The notes under the pieces: model-generated
Databases searched by the model: none
What the model was told of the DNA's origin: nothing
What the model saw: the letters and a program-made list of their open reading frames with translations, nothing else
Source of the DNA: an uncultured Bacteroidales bacterium
GTDB taxonomy: Bacteria; Bacteroidota; Bacteroidia; Bacteroidales; Muribaculaceae
Assembly (NCBI GenBank): GCA_958418815.1
Contig: CATZGB010000009.1
Coordinates: 1 to 64,000 of the forward strand
Length of the DNA: 64,000 bases
Direction of reading: 5' to 3'
In this document: positions 25,770-34,036 of the stretch, piece after piece
How positions within the stretch are numbered: the first letter of the stretch is position 1
How the letters are laid out: the number at the start of each line of letters is the position of its first letter
Program-made: the position numbers and the translations under genes

Positions 25770-27371
25770 TCAGAGCTGGGGACCGGCGGCAACGAGAGCC
25801 TTGCCAGCCTCGTTGTTCTCAAACTTCTTGAAGTTGTTGATGAACATCTCGGCGAGCTTGGTTGCCTTGGTAGTCCACTCGGCAGCGTCGGCGTAGGTGT
25901 CGCGGGGATCGAGGATCTTGGGATCAACGCCGGGAAGCTCGGTGGGCACGGTGAAGTCGAAGATGGGAATCTGCTTGGTGGGAGCGCTCAGGATTGCGCC
26001 GTCAAGGATAGCGTCGATGATGCCGCGGGTGTCCTTGATGGAGATGCGCTTGCCGGTGCCGTTCCAGCCGGTGTTGACCAGGTAAGCCTTGGCGCCTGAT
26101 TTCTCCATCTTCTTGACGAGCTCCTCAGCGTACTTGGTGGGGTGGAGGCTAAGGAATGCAGCGCCGAAGCATGCGGAGAAGGTGGGGGTGGGCTCGGTGA
26201 TACCGCGCTCTGTGCCGGCGAGCTTCGAGGTGAAGCCCGAGAGGAAGTAATACTTGGTCTGCTCGGGGGTCAGGATCGAAACGGGGGGCAGAACGCCGAA
26301 AGCGTCGGCCGACAGGAAGATGACGTTCTTGGCGGCGGGGCCGTGGCTGCCCGGGGCGATTTTCTCGATGTGCTCGATGGGGTAGGAAACGCGGGTGTTC
26401 TCGGTGACAGACTTGTCGGCGAAGTCGATCTTGCCGTTCTCGTCTACGGTCACGTTCTCGAGCAGGGCGTTGCGGCGGATTGCCTTGTAGATATCGGGCT
26501 CAGACTCCTTGTCGAGGTTGATTACCTTGGCGTAGCAGCCGCCCTCGTAGTTGAAGACGCCGTTGTCGTCCCATCCGTGCTCGTCGTCACCGATGAGCAG
26601 ACGCTTGGGGTCGGTGGAGAGGGTGGTCTTGCCGGTTCCGGAGAGGCCGAAGAAGATGGCGGTGTTCTCGCCGTTCATGTCGGTGTTTGCCGAGCAGTGC
26701 ATGGAGGCCATGCCGCGCAGGGGGAGGTAGTAGTTCATGATGGAGAACATACCCTTCTTCATCTCGCCGCCATACCAGGTGTTGATGATTACCTGCATCT
26801 TCTGGGTGAGGTTGAAGGCCACGCAGGTCTCGGAGTTGATGCCGAGTTCCTTCCAGTTCTCGACCTTTGCCTTGGAGGCGTTCATGACCACGAAGTCGGG
26901 GGTGAAGTTCTCCAGCTCATCCTTGGTGGGGCGCACGAACATGTTGGTCACGAAGTGGGCCTGCCATGCCACCTCCATGATGAAGCGTACAGCCAGACGG
27001 GTGTCCTTGTTGGTGCCGCAGAAAGCGTCAACGACGTAGAGGGGCTTGTCGGAAAGCTCCTTGTCGGCGATGGCCTTGAGGGCGTCCCATGTGGCGGGGG
27101 TGATGGGCTTGTTGTCGTTCTTGTATTCGTCAGAGGTCCACCAGATGGTGTTCTTCGAAACCTCGTCTTCCACGAAGAACTTGTCTTTGGGGGAACGGCC
27201 GGTGTAGATGCCGGTCATGACGTTCACCGCGCCGAGCTCGGTGTCCTGGCCTTTCTCGTAGCCTTCGAGGCCGGGCTTGGTCTCGTCGATGAAGAGTTCG
27301 TCCCAGGAGGGGTTGTGGTAGATCTTGGGGGTTCCGGTGATACCGTACTGGGTTAAATCAATCTTGCTCAT
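25770..27371 (-). CDS. pckA: Phosphoenolpyruvate carboxykinase (ATP)
   Basis: A 533-residue ATP-dependent PEP carboxykinase. Hallmarks are [16 protein letters not shown], the P-loop [14 protein letters not shown], the second metal site [14 protein letters not shown], and the substrate-binding RVSYPIEHI. The enzyme interconverts oxaloacetate and PEP; in Bacteroidales it mainly fixes CO2 onto PEP and gains ATP on the way to succinate. I start at ATG 27371 ([20 protein letters not shown]); an upstream in-frame start at 27437 lies over the promoter and is rejected. Divergent from the SusE/F-like gene. Confidence 0.96.
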   Translation of the reverse strand: MSKIDLTQYGITGTPKIYHNPSWDELFIDETKPGLEGYEKGQDTELGAVNVMTGIYTGRSPKDKFFVEDEVSKNTIWWTSDEYKNDNKPITPATWDALKAIADKELSDKPLYVVDAFCGTNKDTRLAVRFIMEVAWQAHFVTNMFVRPTKDELENFTPDFVVMNASKAKVENWKELGINSETCVAFNLTQKMQVIINTWYGGEMKKGMFSIMNYYLPLRGMASMHCSANTDMNGENTAIFFGLSGTGKTTLSTDPKRLLIGDDEHGWDDNGVFNYEGGCYAKVINLDKESEPDIYKAIRRNALLENVTVDENGKIDFADKSVTENTRVSYPIEHIEKIAPGSHGPAAKNVIFLSADAFGVLPPVSILTPEQTKYYFLSGFTSKLAGTERGITEPTPTFSACFGAAFLSLHPTKYAEELVKKMEKSGAKAYLVNTGWNGTGKRISIKDTRGIIDAILDGAILSAPTKQIPIFDFTVPTELPGVDPKILDPRDTYADAAEWTTKATKLAEMFINNFKKFENNEAGKALVAAGPQL

Positions 27372-27463
27372 TTTGATATGTTGATAACTGTTATATGTGT
27401 TGTCGACTGTCGTTGCGGAGATAGCCGGGGGCGGCAATCAGTCGCCGCCTTGTTATTCGGCTA

Positions 27464-27487
27464 CAAAGTTACGCAATTTTTTTTAAT
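27464..27487 (-). promoter_or_regulatory. -7 promoter element of pckA
   Basis: The minus strand reads TAACTTTG (27464-27471) with an upstream CTTTGAATT about 17 bases away. The leader to ATG 27371 is about 90 bases. It excludes the upstream start at 27437. Confidence 0.6.
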
Positions 27488-27647
27488 TCAAAGCGATTTA
27501 AGGAAATTTTTCCTTAATCCGGCCTTGGCGACAGAAAAATGCCAGGCTCGCCTATTTACAACAACATCGGAGGCGCCTCCGGAGGTTAAATTAGGTTAAA
27601 TTTCATATGTTTTAGGATTGTTTTGCCATCGGCAGGGAAAAAGTTCG

Positions 27648-27655
27648 TAAATTTG
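27648..27655 (+). promoter_or_regulatory. -7 promoter element of the SusE/F-like gene
   Basis: TAAATTTG at the expected distance (about 95 bases) from ATG 27750. An upstream TTTTG lies 22 bases away as a possible -33 box. Confidence 0.55.
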
Positions 27656-27749
27656 GCGGTGTTATCAAGCCTCCGCCTGAAATCTATACCAAAGCAGAGA
27701 TTTAATACCATTACTTACATATCCAAACTTTAAATTTTCAACTACCAGC

Positions 27750-29339
27750 ATGAAAAAAACTCTACTCATGATGGCTGCCGCTCTGACCGCGTGGTCGGCA
27801 AGCGCACAGCTCTATGTGACCGGCGACAATGTCGAGGGACAGCCCGCAGTATGGGATCCCGCCAGCACCCTGGTCGTGACCTCGGAAAACGGCGAATACA
27901 CGTTTGAGGCCACCGGCGGTTTCAAGATTTCCATCGCCCAGGGCACATGGAATGACTTCAACGGAGGCGCATACCAGCTCGCCGGAGCCTGGAACAAGGG
28001 CACAACCACCGCGACCTCCACTCTGCGACAGGGCGACGGCAACATCACCACGCCCATGAGCAACGTGAAGATCAAATACACCGTCAAGGATGACATGTCG
28101 GCTATCACCGCCACCCTCCCCGCCGGCTACTCTTTCAGCGAGGCCGATGCCCCCGACTTCTACCTTATCGGCGACTTCAACGGCTGGACCCTGGCCGACG
28201 CCGCCTGCAAGATGACCGCCAACGGGAATGTCTACACCATCACCGTGGCCGACGGCATCACCGTGGCTGCTGCCGAAGGCTGGAAAATCAACAACGGTGC
28301 CTGGGACCTCGACTTCGGACAGGGCGAGGAGGGAATGCCCGTGGCCGGCACCCTCTACAACCTCGCAGCCGGAGGTGCCAACCTGACCACCTCTGTGGCC
28401 GCCGGCTCCACCATCACCTTCACATACAACGAGGGAGGAGTGTCAACCCTCCTCATCAGCAGCAATGGCGGCGGTGGCGGCGACGACACCCCCGTCGACA
28501 CCCCCGCCCAGCTCTATGTGGTAGGCTCGCTCGCAACCAGCATGTGGGAACCCGCGACCGCTGTACTTATGAACAAGGACGGCAATGTGTTCACCGCCAC
28601 TGACATCGAGCTTGTAGGCGAGGCAAACTTCAGCTTCCTCACCGCCCAGTCTTGGGACGAGCCCCGCTACGGCGGCCTCGTTGACAACGAGGATGTGACT
28701 TTCGACGGCGACGTGGCCACCGTGACAATCGTCCCCGGCGCCAACGCCATCAAGGCCCTCCCCGGCAAGTACAACATGACCCTCACCTTCGCCGCTGGCG
28801 GCAACACCCTCAAGCTGGAGAAAGCAGGTGAAATCGTTGTTGTGGAAGACCTCGTCCTCACCGGCTCCTTCAACGAATGGGCAATGAACGACGCGGCATA
28901 CAAGATGGCCAAGGATGGCGACACCTACACCATCACCATCCCCTCCATCGAGGCCGGCGCCGAGTTCAAGGTGAAGACCGCCGAAGACAACTGGCTCACC
29001 AGCTGGGGAGCTGAAGGCCCCGAAGGTGACGAGACCGCTCCCGCCGTGGCAGTGACCCTCAACACCCCCATGAACGCCTGGACCGGCTCGTTCAACAACT
29101 TCCTCGTGGCTGAGGCCATCACCAACGCCACCATCACCTTTGTCAAGAGCAACGAGGCATCTGTGGCCTCCACCCTCACCATCTCCGGCACCTCTGCCAT
29201 CGAGGCAGTAGAGGCCGCTGCCGCCGAGGCTCCCGCCCAGTACTTCAACCTCCAGGGCATCCGCGTTCTCGCTCCCGAGGCCGGCCAGCTCTACATCGTC
29301 AACCGCGCAGGCAAGGTTTCCAAGGAAATCGCCCGCTAA
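27750..29339 (+). CDS. Secreted SusE/SusF-like multidomain protein with T9SS-like C-terminal tail
   Basis: A 529-residue secreted protein with signal peptide MKKTLLMMAAALTAWSASA. Four repeated beta-sandwich modules follow: LYVTGDNVEGQPAVWDP (about 22), FYLIGDFNGWTLADAACKM (about 135), LYVVGSLATSMWEPATAVLM (about 250) and LVLTGSFNEWAMNDAAYKM (about 368). They resemble SusE/SusF carbohydrate-binding domains. The C-terminus reads QYFNLQGIRVLAPEAGQLYI then VSKEIAR, similar to T9SS tails. Cysteine is rare. Likely starch or other glycan binding at the cell surface. No SusC/D genes are nearby, so it is not in a classic utilization locus. Monocistronic, with its own promoter and a terminator at 29404-29441. 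Confidence 0.85.
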   Translation: MKKTLLMMAAALTAWSASAQLYVTGDNVEGQPAVWDPASTLVVTSENGEYTFEATGGFKISIAQGTWNDFNGGAYQLAGAWNKGTTTATSTLRQGDGNITTPMSNVKIKYTVKDDMSAITATLPAGYSFSEADAPDFYLIGDFNGWTLADAACKMTANGNVYTITVADGITVAAAEGWKINNGAWDLDFGQGEEGMPVAGTLYNLAAGGANLTTSVAAGSTITFTYNEGGVSTLLISSNGGGGGDDTPVDTPAQLYVVGSLATSMWEPATAVLMNKDGNVFTATDIELVGEANFSFLTAQSWDEPRYGGLVDNEDVTFDGDVATVTIVPGANAIKALPGKYNMTLTFAAGGNTLKLEKAGEIVVVEDLVLTGSFNEWAMNDAAYKMAKDGDTYTITIPSIEAGAEFKVKTAEDNWLTSWGAEGPEGDETAPAVAVTLNTPMNAWTGSFNNFLVAEAITNATITFVKSNEASVASTLTISGTSAIEAVEAAAAEAPAQYFNLQGIRVLAPEAGQLYIVNRAGKVSKEIAR

Positions 29340-29403
29340 TCCGACATCATGAGATTCCGGGGTAAGCGGCCTGCCCCCTCCCCCCGGAATCCCCGCATAA
29401 ACG

Positions 29404-29441
29404 ACACCGCCCGTCGCGCCAAGTGCGCCGACGGGCGGTGT
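29404..29441 (+). terminator. Terminator of the SusE/F-like gene
   Basis: Perfect 13-base arms ACACCGCCCGTCG and CGACGGGCGGTGT followed by TGTTGT, 65 bases after the stop. Confidence 0.8.
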
Positions 29442-29570
29442 TGTTGTCCAAGCCATGCCCTGACAGCCTGGAGCCATCCAGATGACAGCCCTCCGGAATC
29501 CCCAGGTGATAACCCCCGGAACTTCCAGGCGGCAGCCCCAGTAATCATGCCTTTATGTGTGATTCGCCCA

Positions 29571-29806
29571 CGAATCCGTAGGATTCATTAACTATTAGCC
29601 GGGGGTTGGCGGCCGACAGGCCGGTAACCCCCGGTCACCACGCCAGGCGTGAGATTCTGAAAGAATCTTTTATATAGGCAACATCTATAAAAGATTCTTT
29701 CAGAATCTCACGCCTGATGTCAACAACCCCGGGTTGCCGCTTGGTCGCCCACAGGGGCTCCCGCGCGCCAACCCGGGGCTAATAATTAATGAATCCTCCG
29801 GATTCG
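29571..29806. repeat. Cloverleaf intergenic element, copy C
   Basis: A 236-base copy with the same closing stem and three arms. The middle arm is shorter at its tip than in the other copies, with the stem kept (TGAGATTCTGAAAGAATC against its complement). Three 44-base tandem units follow directly. Confidence 0.9.
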
Positions 29807-29938
29807 CTGACGGATTCAATGACGGCAGGAATGGAATCAAGGCGGTTTCGCTGACTGATTCAATGATAACAAGGATGGACTCAATCCGGTTTCACTGACG
29901 GATTCAATGACGACAGGGATGGACTCAATCCGGATTCG
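29807..29938. repeat. Three 44-bp tandem units after copy C
   Basis: Exactly three 44-base units starting CTGACGGATTCAATGACGGC, CTGACTGATTCAATGATAAC and CTGACGGATTCAATGACGAC. Each ends in GGTTTCG, GGTTTCA or GGATTCG. Confidence 0.9.
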
Positions 29939-30017
29939 CGGAACATCCAGGTGACAGATCCCTGGAACATCCAGGTGACGTGCCCCGGTAATCATGCCTC
30001 TATGTGTGGTTAACCCA

Positions 30018-30269
30018 CGAATCCGTAGTATTCATTAACTATTAGCCGGGGGTTGGCGGCCGACAGGCCGGTACCCCCCGGTCACCACGCCAGGCGTGAG
30101 ATTCTGAAAGAATCTTTTATAGATGGTGCCTATAGATGATGGTGCCTCTATAGAAGATTCTTTCAGAATCTCACGCCTGATGTCAACTACCCCGGGTTAC
30201 CGCTTGGTCGCCCACAGGGGCTCCCGCGCGCCAACCCGGGGCTAATAATTAATGAATCCTCCGGATTCG
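30018..30269. repeat. Cloverleaf intergenic element, copy D
   Basis: A 252-base copy arranged in tandem with copy C. The spacer before it (AACATCCAGGTGACAGATCC and onward, 29939-30017) recurs after it (30358-30436). The middle arm tip reads GATGGTGCCTATAGATGATG. Confidence 0.9.
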
Positions 30270-30357
30270 CGGACGGATTCAATGACGGCAGGAATGGAAT
30301 CAAGGCGGTTTCGCTGACTGATTCAACGACGACAGGGATGGAATCAACCCGGATTCG
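30270..30357. repeat. Two 44-bp tandem units after copy D
   Basis: Exactly two 44-base units (30270-30313 and 30314-30357) with the same opening and CCGGATTCG-type ending as after copies B and C. Confidence 0.88.
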
Positions 30358-30436
30358 CGGAACATCCAGGTGACAGATCCCTGGAACATCCAGGTGACGT
30401 GCCCCGGTAATCATGCCTCTATGTGTGGTTAACCCA

Positions 30437-30488
30437 CGAATCCGTAGGATTCGCTGACGGATTCCAACGAGGGCAGGGATGGTATCAA
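30437..30488. repeat. Collapsed cloverleaf copy F at the 3' end of the T9SS plug gene
   Basis: The left stem end CGAATCCGTAGGATTC runs straight into CTGACGGATTC, the start of a 44-base unit. All three arms are missing, as if deleted between the repeated GGATTC ends of the closing stem. The unit-like sequence continues into the final codons of the adjacent gene. Confidence 0.7.
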
Positions 30489-31762
30489 TAGCCGGAGAAG
30501 AGCGCGCCGACACCGAGGAGGCGGTCGTAGCGGTCGCCGGGGGCGCGGTAGTAGACATAGACCAGATACTCGTTGACCGTCTGGTAATGGTCACCCTCGA
30601 CGGGCGCGGTAAGGCCGCGCGTGGCTCCGTCAGGGACGACGAGATACTGGTAGTTGTATGCTCCCTGCTTCAGCGGCAGGAGCTTCTCGTAACGCCCCGT
30701 CGAGGGGTTGTATTCCATCCGCGACGAGGAGTCGAGACGGCGCAGCATAAAGTCGCCGTCGAGATACACCTCAGCGTCGGGAATCCGGAGCATGTCGAGC
30801 GTGAACAGCGTCATGGCATAGTCGGCCTCCACGTCAGAATCTTCGGCGTTGTACTCGCGGATGAGATAACGGCCATGCTGTGTGCTGTCATAGCGGTACT
30901 CGCGGTGGGCGCGGGGCTTGTCGAGGTTGAGGATATGGTGATACCAGGGGGCATGGTACTCGATATGGTCCACTCCCATCCCGGGATAGAGGTTGTTGAC
31001 AGTCTCCATGCGGCGGTATTCGTTGCCGGCGGGGAAAATCAGGGCCGGGAGATGCTCGTAGATGGCGCGCGAGCCCATCAGGCGGGAGGGATGGGAAAGC
31101 ACCACGGCGTTGTCGAGGCGGCCGTTCTGGGTCACCACTACCCGCAGGTCGGTGTTTATGTCGCGTATGCGGGTGTTGCGGGTGTCGATGTCGAGCGAGA
31201 GCTGCTGGTGGCTGTCATTGTAGTCGATGTCGGTGCGCGAGGTCACCGTGCCCCCTACCGACACTCCCCCCTCCTGCACCATGAACCTCACCTGCAGCAA
31301 TGTCTCCTCCGGGTCATCCTCGGGATAGACCCGCAGCAGGTAGTTGCCCGAGAGCTTGAACTTGAAATCGCTGTTGGGCAGGTGTATGGTGTAATGCACA
31401 TAATGGGCCGTGGTCAGGCGCGAGAAGGCATAATCCTCGATGTCGGAATAGTTGAAGCCGTCGAAGACCTCTGAGTCGACAAGCTCGCCCAGGCTCCAGT
31501 CGGCATCGCAATGCAGAATCGAGTAGCGCAGATACTGACGCTCCTCCCCCATCACGTCGAAACCTATCACGAGGCGGCTGTCCCCCCCGAGCGTCAGCAC
31601 GGGCGGGGCGAGGAAGGCCCCCTCGATGTTGACCGTAAGCGAACGGATGCCGGGGGAGAATATCGCCGTGGAGGTGTCAGTGCCGACAGGGGCGGCACAT
31701 GCCAGCAACGGCATCAGCCATGCCAGCAATGATGGGAGGAATCGTCTCATAACAGTTGACAT
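30485..31762 (-). CDS. Type IX secretion system plug-family protein (DUF5103)
   Basis: A 425-residue protein with a signal peptide (LPSLLAWLMPLLACAAP). It matches the DUF5103 layout: an N-terminal Ig-like domain (about 45-145) with RLVIGFDVMGEERQYLRYSI, HCDADW, FNYSDIEDYAFS and YTIHLPN, and a C-terminal beta domain with VYLDGDF and YNYQYLVVPDG. In Flavobacterium the related plug protein closes the periplasmic side of the SprA translocon when it is not engaged; that role here is inferred from the family. Fits with the several T9SS-tailed proteins in the window. ung lies 17 bases upstream, so the two are probably cotranscribed. Its last codons and stop fall in repeat-derived sequence. Confidence 0.85.
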   Translation of the reverse strand: MSTVMRRFLPSLLAWLMPLLACAAPVGTDTSTAIFSPGIRSLTVNIEGAFLAPPVLTLGGDSRLVIGFDVMGEERQYLRYSILHCDADWSLGELVDSEVFDGFNYSDIEDYAFSRLTTAHYVHYTIHLPNSDFKFKLSGNYLLRVYPEDDPEETLLQVRFMVQEGGVSVGGTVTSRTDIDYNDSHQQLSLDIDTRNTRIRDINTDLRVVVTQNGRLDNAVVLSHPSRLMGSRAIYEHLPALIFPAGNEYRRMETVNNLYPGMGVDHIEYHAPWYHHILNLDKPRAHREYRYDSTQHGRYLIREYNAEDSDVEADYAMTLFTLDMLRIPDAEVYLDGDFMLRRLDSSSRMEYNPSTGRYEKLLPLKQGAYNYQYLVVPDGATRGLTAPVEGDHYQTVNEYLVYVYYRAPGDRYDRLLGVGALFSGY

Positions 31763-31779
31763 TTATGGTCTCAACGGCC

Positions 31780-32442
31780 TCACCAGGCCACCGGGGTCTC
31801 CCCTGCGGCGACAAGGTAGGCGTTGACGCGTGAGAAATGGTGGTTTCCGAAAAAGCCACGGTGGGCCGACAGCGGGGATGGATGGGGGGAGGTAAGCACG
31901 AGATGGCGCGCCTGGTCGATCAGGGCCGACTTGCGTATTGCGTAGCTGCCCCACAGGATGAAGACCAGATGGTCGCGGTCGCGCGACAGGCGGCTGATTA
32001 CCTCGTCGGTGAACTGCTCCCAGCCCTGTCCCTGGTGGGAGCCCGCGCGGTTGGCCTCGACAGTGAGGGTGGCGTTGAGCAGCAAGACCCCCTGGCGGGC
32101 CCAGCGCGAGAGGTCGCCGTCGGCGGGCATCGGCGCGCCGGTGTCGGCGCTGACCTCCTTGAAGATGTTGACAAGCGACGGGGGCATCCTCACCCCGGGA
32201 TTCACCGAGAAGCAAAGCCCGTTGGCCTGTCCGGGGCCGTGGTAGGGGTCCTGGCCGAGAATCACCACCTTGACCTTGTCGAACGGACAGGCGTCAAAGG
32301 CGGCGAAGATTTTCGCGGCGGGGGGATAGACCTCGCGGGTGGCGTATTGCGCCCTTGCAAACTCCGCCGTCTGGCGGAAACCGGGCGACTCGAATATGTC
32401 GGCAAGCTCGTTTTTCCAGCTCTGGTCGATTCTGACGTTCAT
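31780..32442 (-). CDS. ung: Uracil-DNA glycosylase
   Basis: A 220-residue family 1 uracil-DNA glycosylase. The water-activating loop GQDPYHGPGQANGLCFSV carries the catalytic Asp and the Tyr gate. The DNA-binding HPSPLSAHRGFFG carries the catalytic His. It removes uracil from DNA to start base excision repair. Length is normal. It is followed 17 bases later by the T9SS plug-family gene. Confidence 0.96.
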   Translation of the reverse strand: MNVRIDQSWKNELADIFESPGFRQTAEFARAQYATREVYPPAAKIFAAFDACPFDKVKVVILGQDPYHGPGQANGLCFSVNPGVRMPPSLVNIFKEVSADTGAPMPADGDLSRWARQGVLLLNATLTVEANRAGSHQGQGWEQFTDEVISRLSRDRDHLVFILWGSYAIRKSALIDQARHLVLTSPHPSPLSAHRGFFGNHHFSRVNAYLVAAGETPVAW

Positions 32443-32501
32443 TCTTTATGGTTGGGGGTTGGGCGGGTTGGAGGCGGCCTGGGTCACAGGCCATCAATAA
32501 A

Positions 32502-32536
32502 GACAGGCCCGCTCGCGCGGGGCGGGCAGGCCTGTC
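32502..32536 (-). terminator. Hairpin after the OmpA-family gene
   Basis: Arms GACAGGCC and GGCCTGTC with an inner CCGC/GCGG pairing, 25 bases past the stop at 32562. No strong T run on the minus strand, so termination is likely but not certain. Confidence 0.55.
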
Positions 32537-32561
32537 GGGTTGGCGTTATAATCGTGGTGGA

Positions 32562-33770
32562 TTATTTCTCCATGATGGTCACGCAACGGTCGAGGGTGAG
32601 GCACTTGTCGCCAAGGTCAACACGGTTGCCGTTGTTGGTGGTAGCCTCGAGCTGGCTTTCGGGCACACCGTAGCGGAGGAGCTGGTTCTTCACGCCGTTC
32701 ACGCGGTTGTGACGCAGACGGATGTTGATCTTGTCATTTCCGGTGTAGTTGTCGGCCCAGCCGGTGAGGACGTAGGTCTTCTTGGTGTCCTTCATGACGT
32801 TGGCCACAGACTGGAGGACCTTGCGGTCAACCGAGGTGAGGGTGTAAACGTCGCAGGGATAGTAGATGGTGGCGAGGGGAGCTTCGGGCACCTTCTCAAC
32901 GACCTTCTCAACGGGACGGTTGAGGCAGGCGCGGAGCTGGTTCTCGAGGTCGGCGATCTTGGCGTCAGCCTCAGCCAGACGTGCGCGGTACTCGTCGCAG
33001 TTCTCTGCGGGAGGACAAACGGGAACGATGGGTGCGCTCCAGTCGGTCTTGTTGAACTTGTAGGTGGCGGTCAGGAGGGCTTCGCCGATCACCTGGGTCT
33101 TGCCCCAGGAGTCAGAGTGGTTTGACACGGCGGTAGCGCGGAGGTCGAGACCGAGGGCGAAGTTCTTGGTGAGGTTGAACTCCTGGGTGAGGCCGGCGCG
33201 GATGGTGATCACACGGTCATGGCAGTTGTGCCATGATGCCTTGGTCTCGCCTTCCTCGGCGTATTTGGTGAGAGTCCAGTAGAGACCACCACCGGCATAT
33301 ACATACGCGTTGTAAACGCGGCCGGGACGGTAGCCACACCACCAGTTGGTGAGGTTCAGCATCACGTCGAAGGCGGGGCCGAAGTAGTTCTGCTTTGTCT
33401 TGTAGTACTGGCCGTCGTAGATGTGCTCGTCGGGACGGGCACCGATCGAAACCTCGTTGTCGAGTTTGGAAAGACCCTTCACGGCGAGGAAGTCAGCACC
33501 ACCACGGATACCGAGCAGCGGAGAGAACCACTTGCCGACATAGAGGGAGGCGGCGGGGGCGAAACGGTCGCCGAAGGGACGGTGGCTGTCATCGTCGGTG
33601 AAGCCAACGGAGACACCGCCTTCACCCTGGATGAACCAGTTGTCGGAGAACTTGTTGAAGAGGTAGCCCTGGGCGGGATCTTCAACGTAAGTTACTTCCT
33701 GAGCGTTCTGAGCAACAGCGGTACCTGCGAGCATAGCGCAGCCGAGTGCTAAAAGGTAACTCTTTTTCAT
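32562..33770 (-). CDS. OmpA-family outer membrane protein
   Basis: A 402-residue protein starting at ATG 33770 with signal peptide MKKSYLLALGCAMLAGTAVA. An N-terminal beta-barrel-like region (about 40-270) is followed by a short coiled coil with Cys (CPPAENCDEYRARLAEADAK). A C-terminal OmpA domain (about 300-402) shows TGWADNYTGNDKINIRLRHN and NRVNGVKNQLLRYGV, the region that holds peptidoglycan. Likely an abundant structural porin-like protein linking outer membrane and cell wall. A longer upstream reading to 33860 runs through the promoter region. Confidence 0.88.
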   Translation of the reverse strand: MKKSYLLALGCAMLAGTAVAQNAQEVTYVEDPAQGYLFNKFSDNWFIQGEGGVSVGFTDDDSHRPFGDRFAPAASLYVGKWFSPLLGIRGGADFLAVKGLSKLDNEVSIGARPDEHIYDGQYYKTKQNYFGPAFDVMLNLTNWWCGYRPGRVYNAYVYAGGGLYWTLTKYAEEGETKASWHNCHDRVITIRAGLTQEFNLTKNFALGLDLRATAVSNHSDSWGKTQVIGEALLTATYKFNKTDWSAPIVPVCPPAENCDEYRARLAEADAKIADLENQLRACLNRPVEKVVEKVPEAPLATIYYPCDVYTLTSVDRKVLQSVANVMKDTKKTYVLTGWADNYTGNDKINIRLRHNRVNGVKNQLLRYGVPESQLEATTNNGNRVDLGDKCLTLDRCVTIMEK

Positions 33771-33978
33771 AGATAAGTAAAACGTTGTGTATTTGATGTT
33801 TGAATTTTCTTTCGGTTTTAAAGCAAAGCTTAAGGAAAATGTTTCCTGCGGGCATTTCACGCCCCCAGGCTTTCACGAAATTTGCCGCTAAGTTACGGAT
33901 TTTTTTCGATTCTTTCACAAAATAAACAACAAACTGCGAAAAAAAGTTGAAAAAATATCATAATCGGGCAAATGAGTA

Positions 33979-34016
33979 CCGCCGCGCCATCATCACCGTG
34001 AGGGATGGCGCGGCGG
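33979..34016 (-). terminator. Terminator-like hairpin after transketolase
   Basis: Perfect 13-base arms CCGCCGCGCCATC (33979-33991) and GATGGCGCGGCGG (34004-34016), 20 bases after the tkt stop. The T run is weak. Confidence 0.6.
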
Positions 34017-34036
34017 CTATTTCATAAGACAGCGGG

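Noticed and set aside
26142..27356. A 404-residue plus-strand open frame opposite pckA
   Set aside because: Antisense shadow of a well-conserved enzyme gene; Gly/Val/His-rich with no domain.
24900..30480. Cloverleaf elements as CRISPR arrays
   Set aside because: Copies are 250 bases, few, and lack regular unique spacers; no cas genes are in the window.
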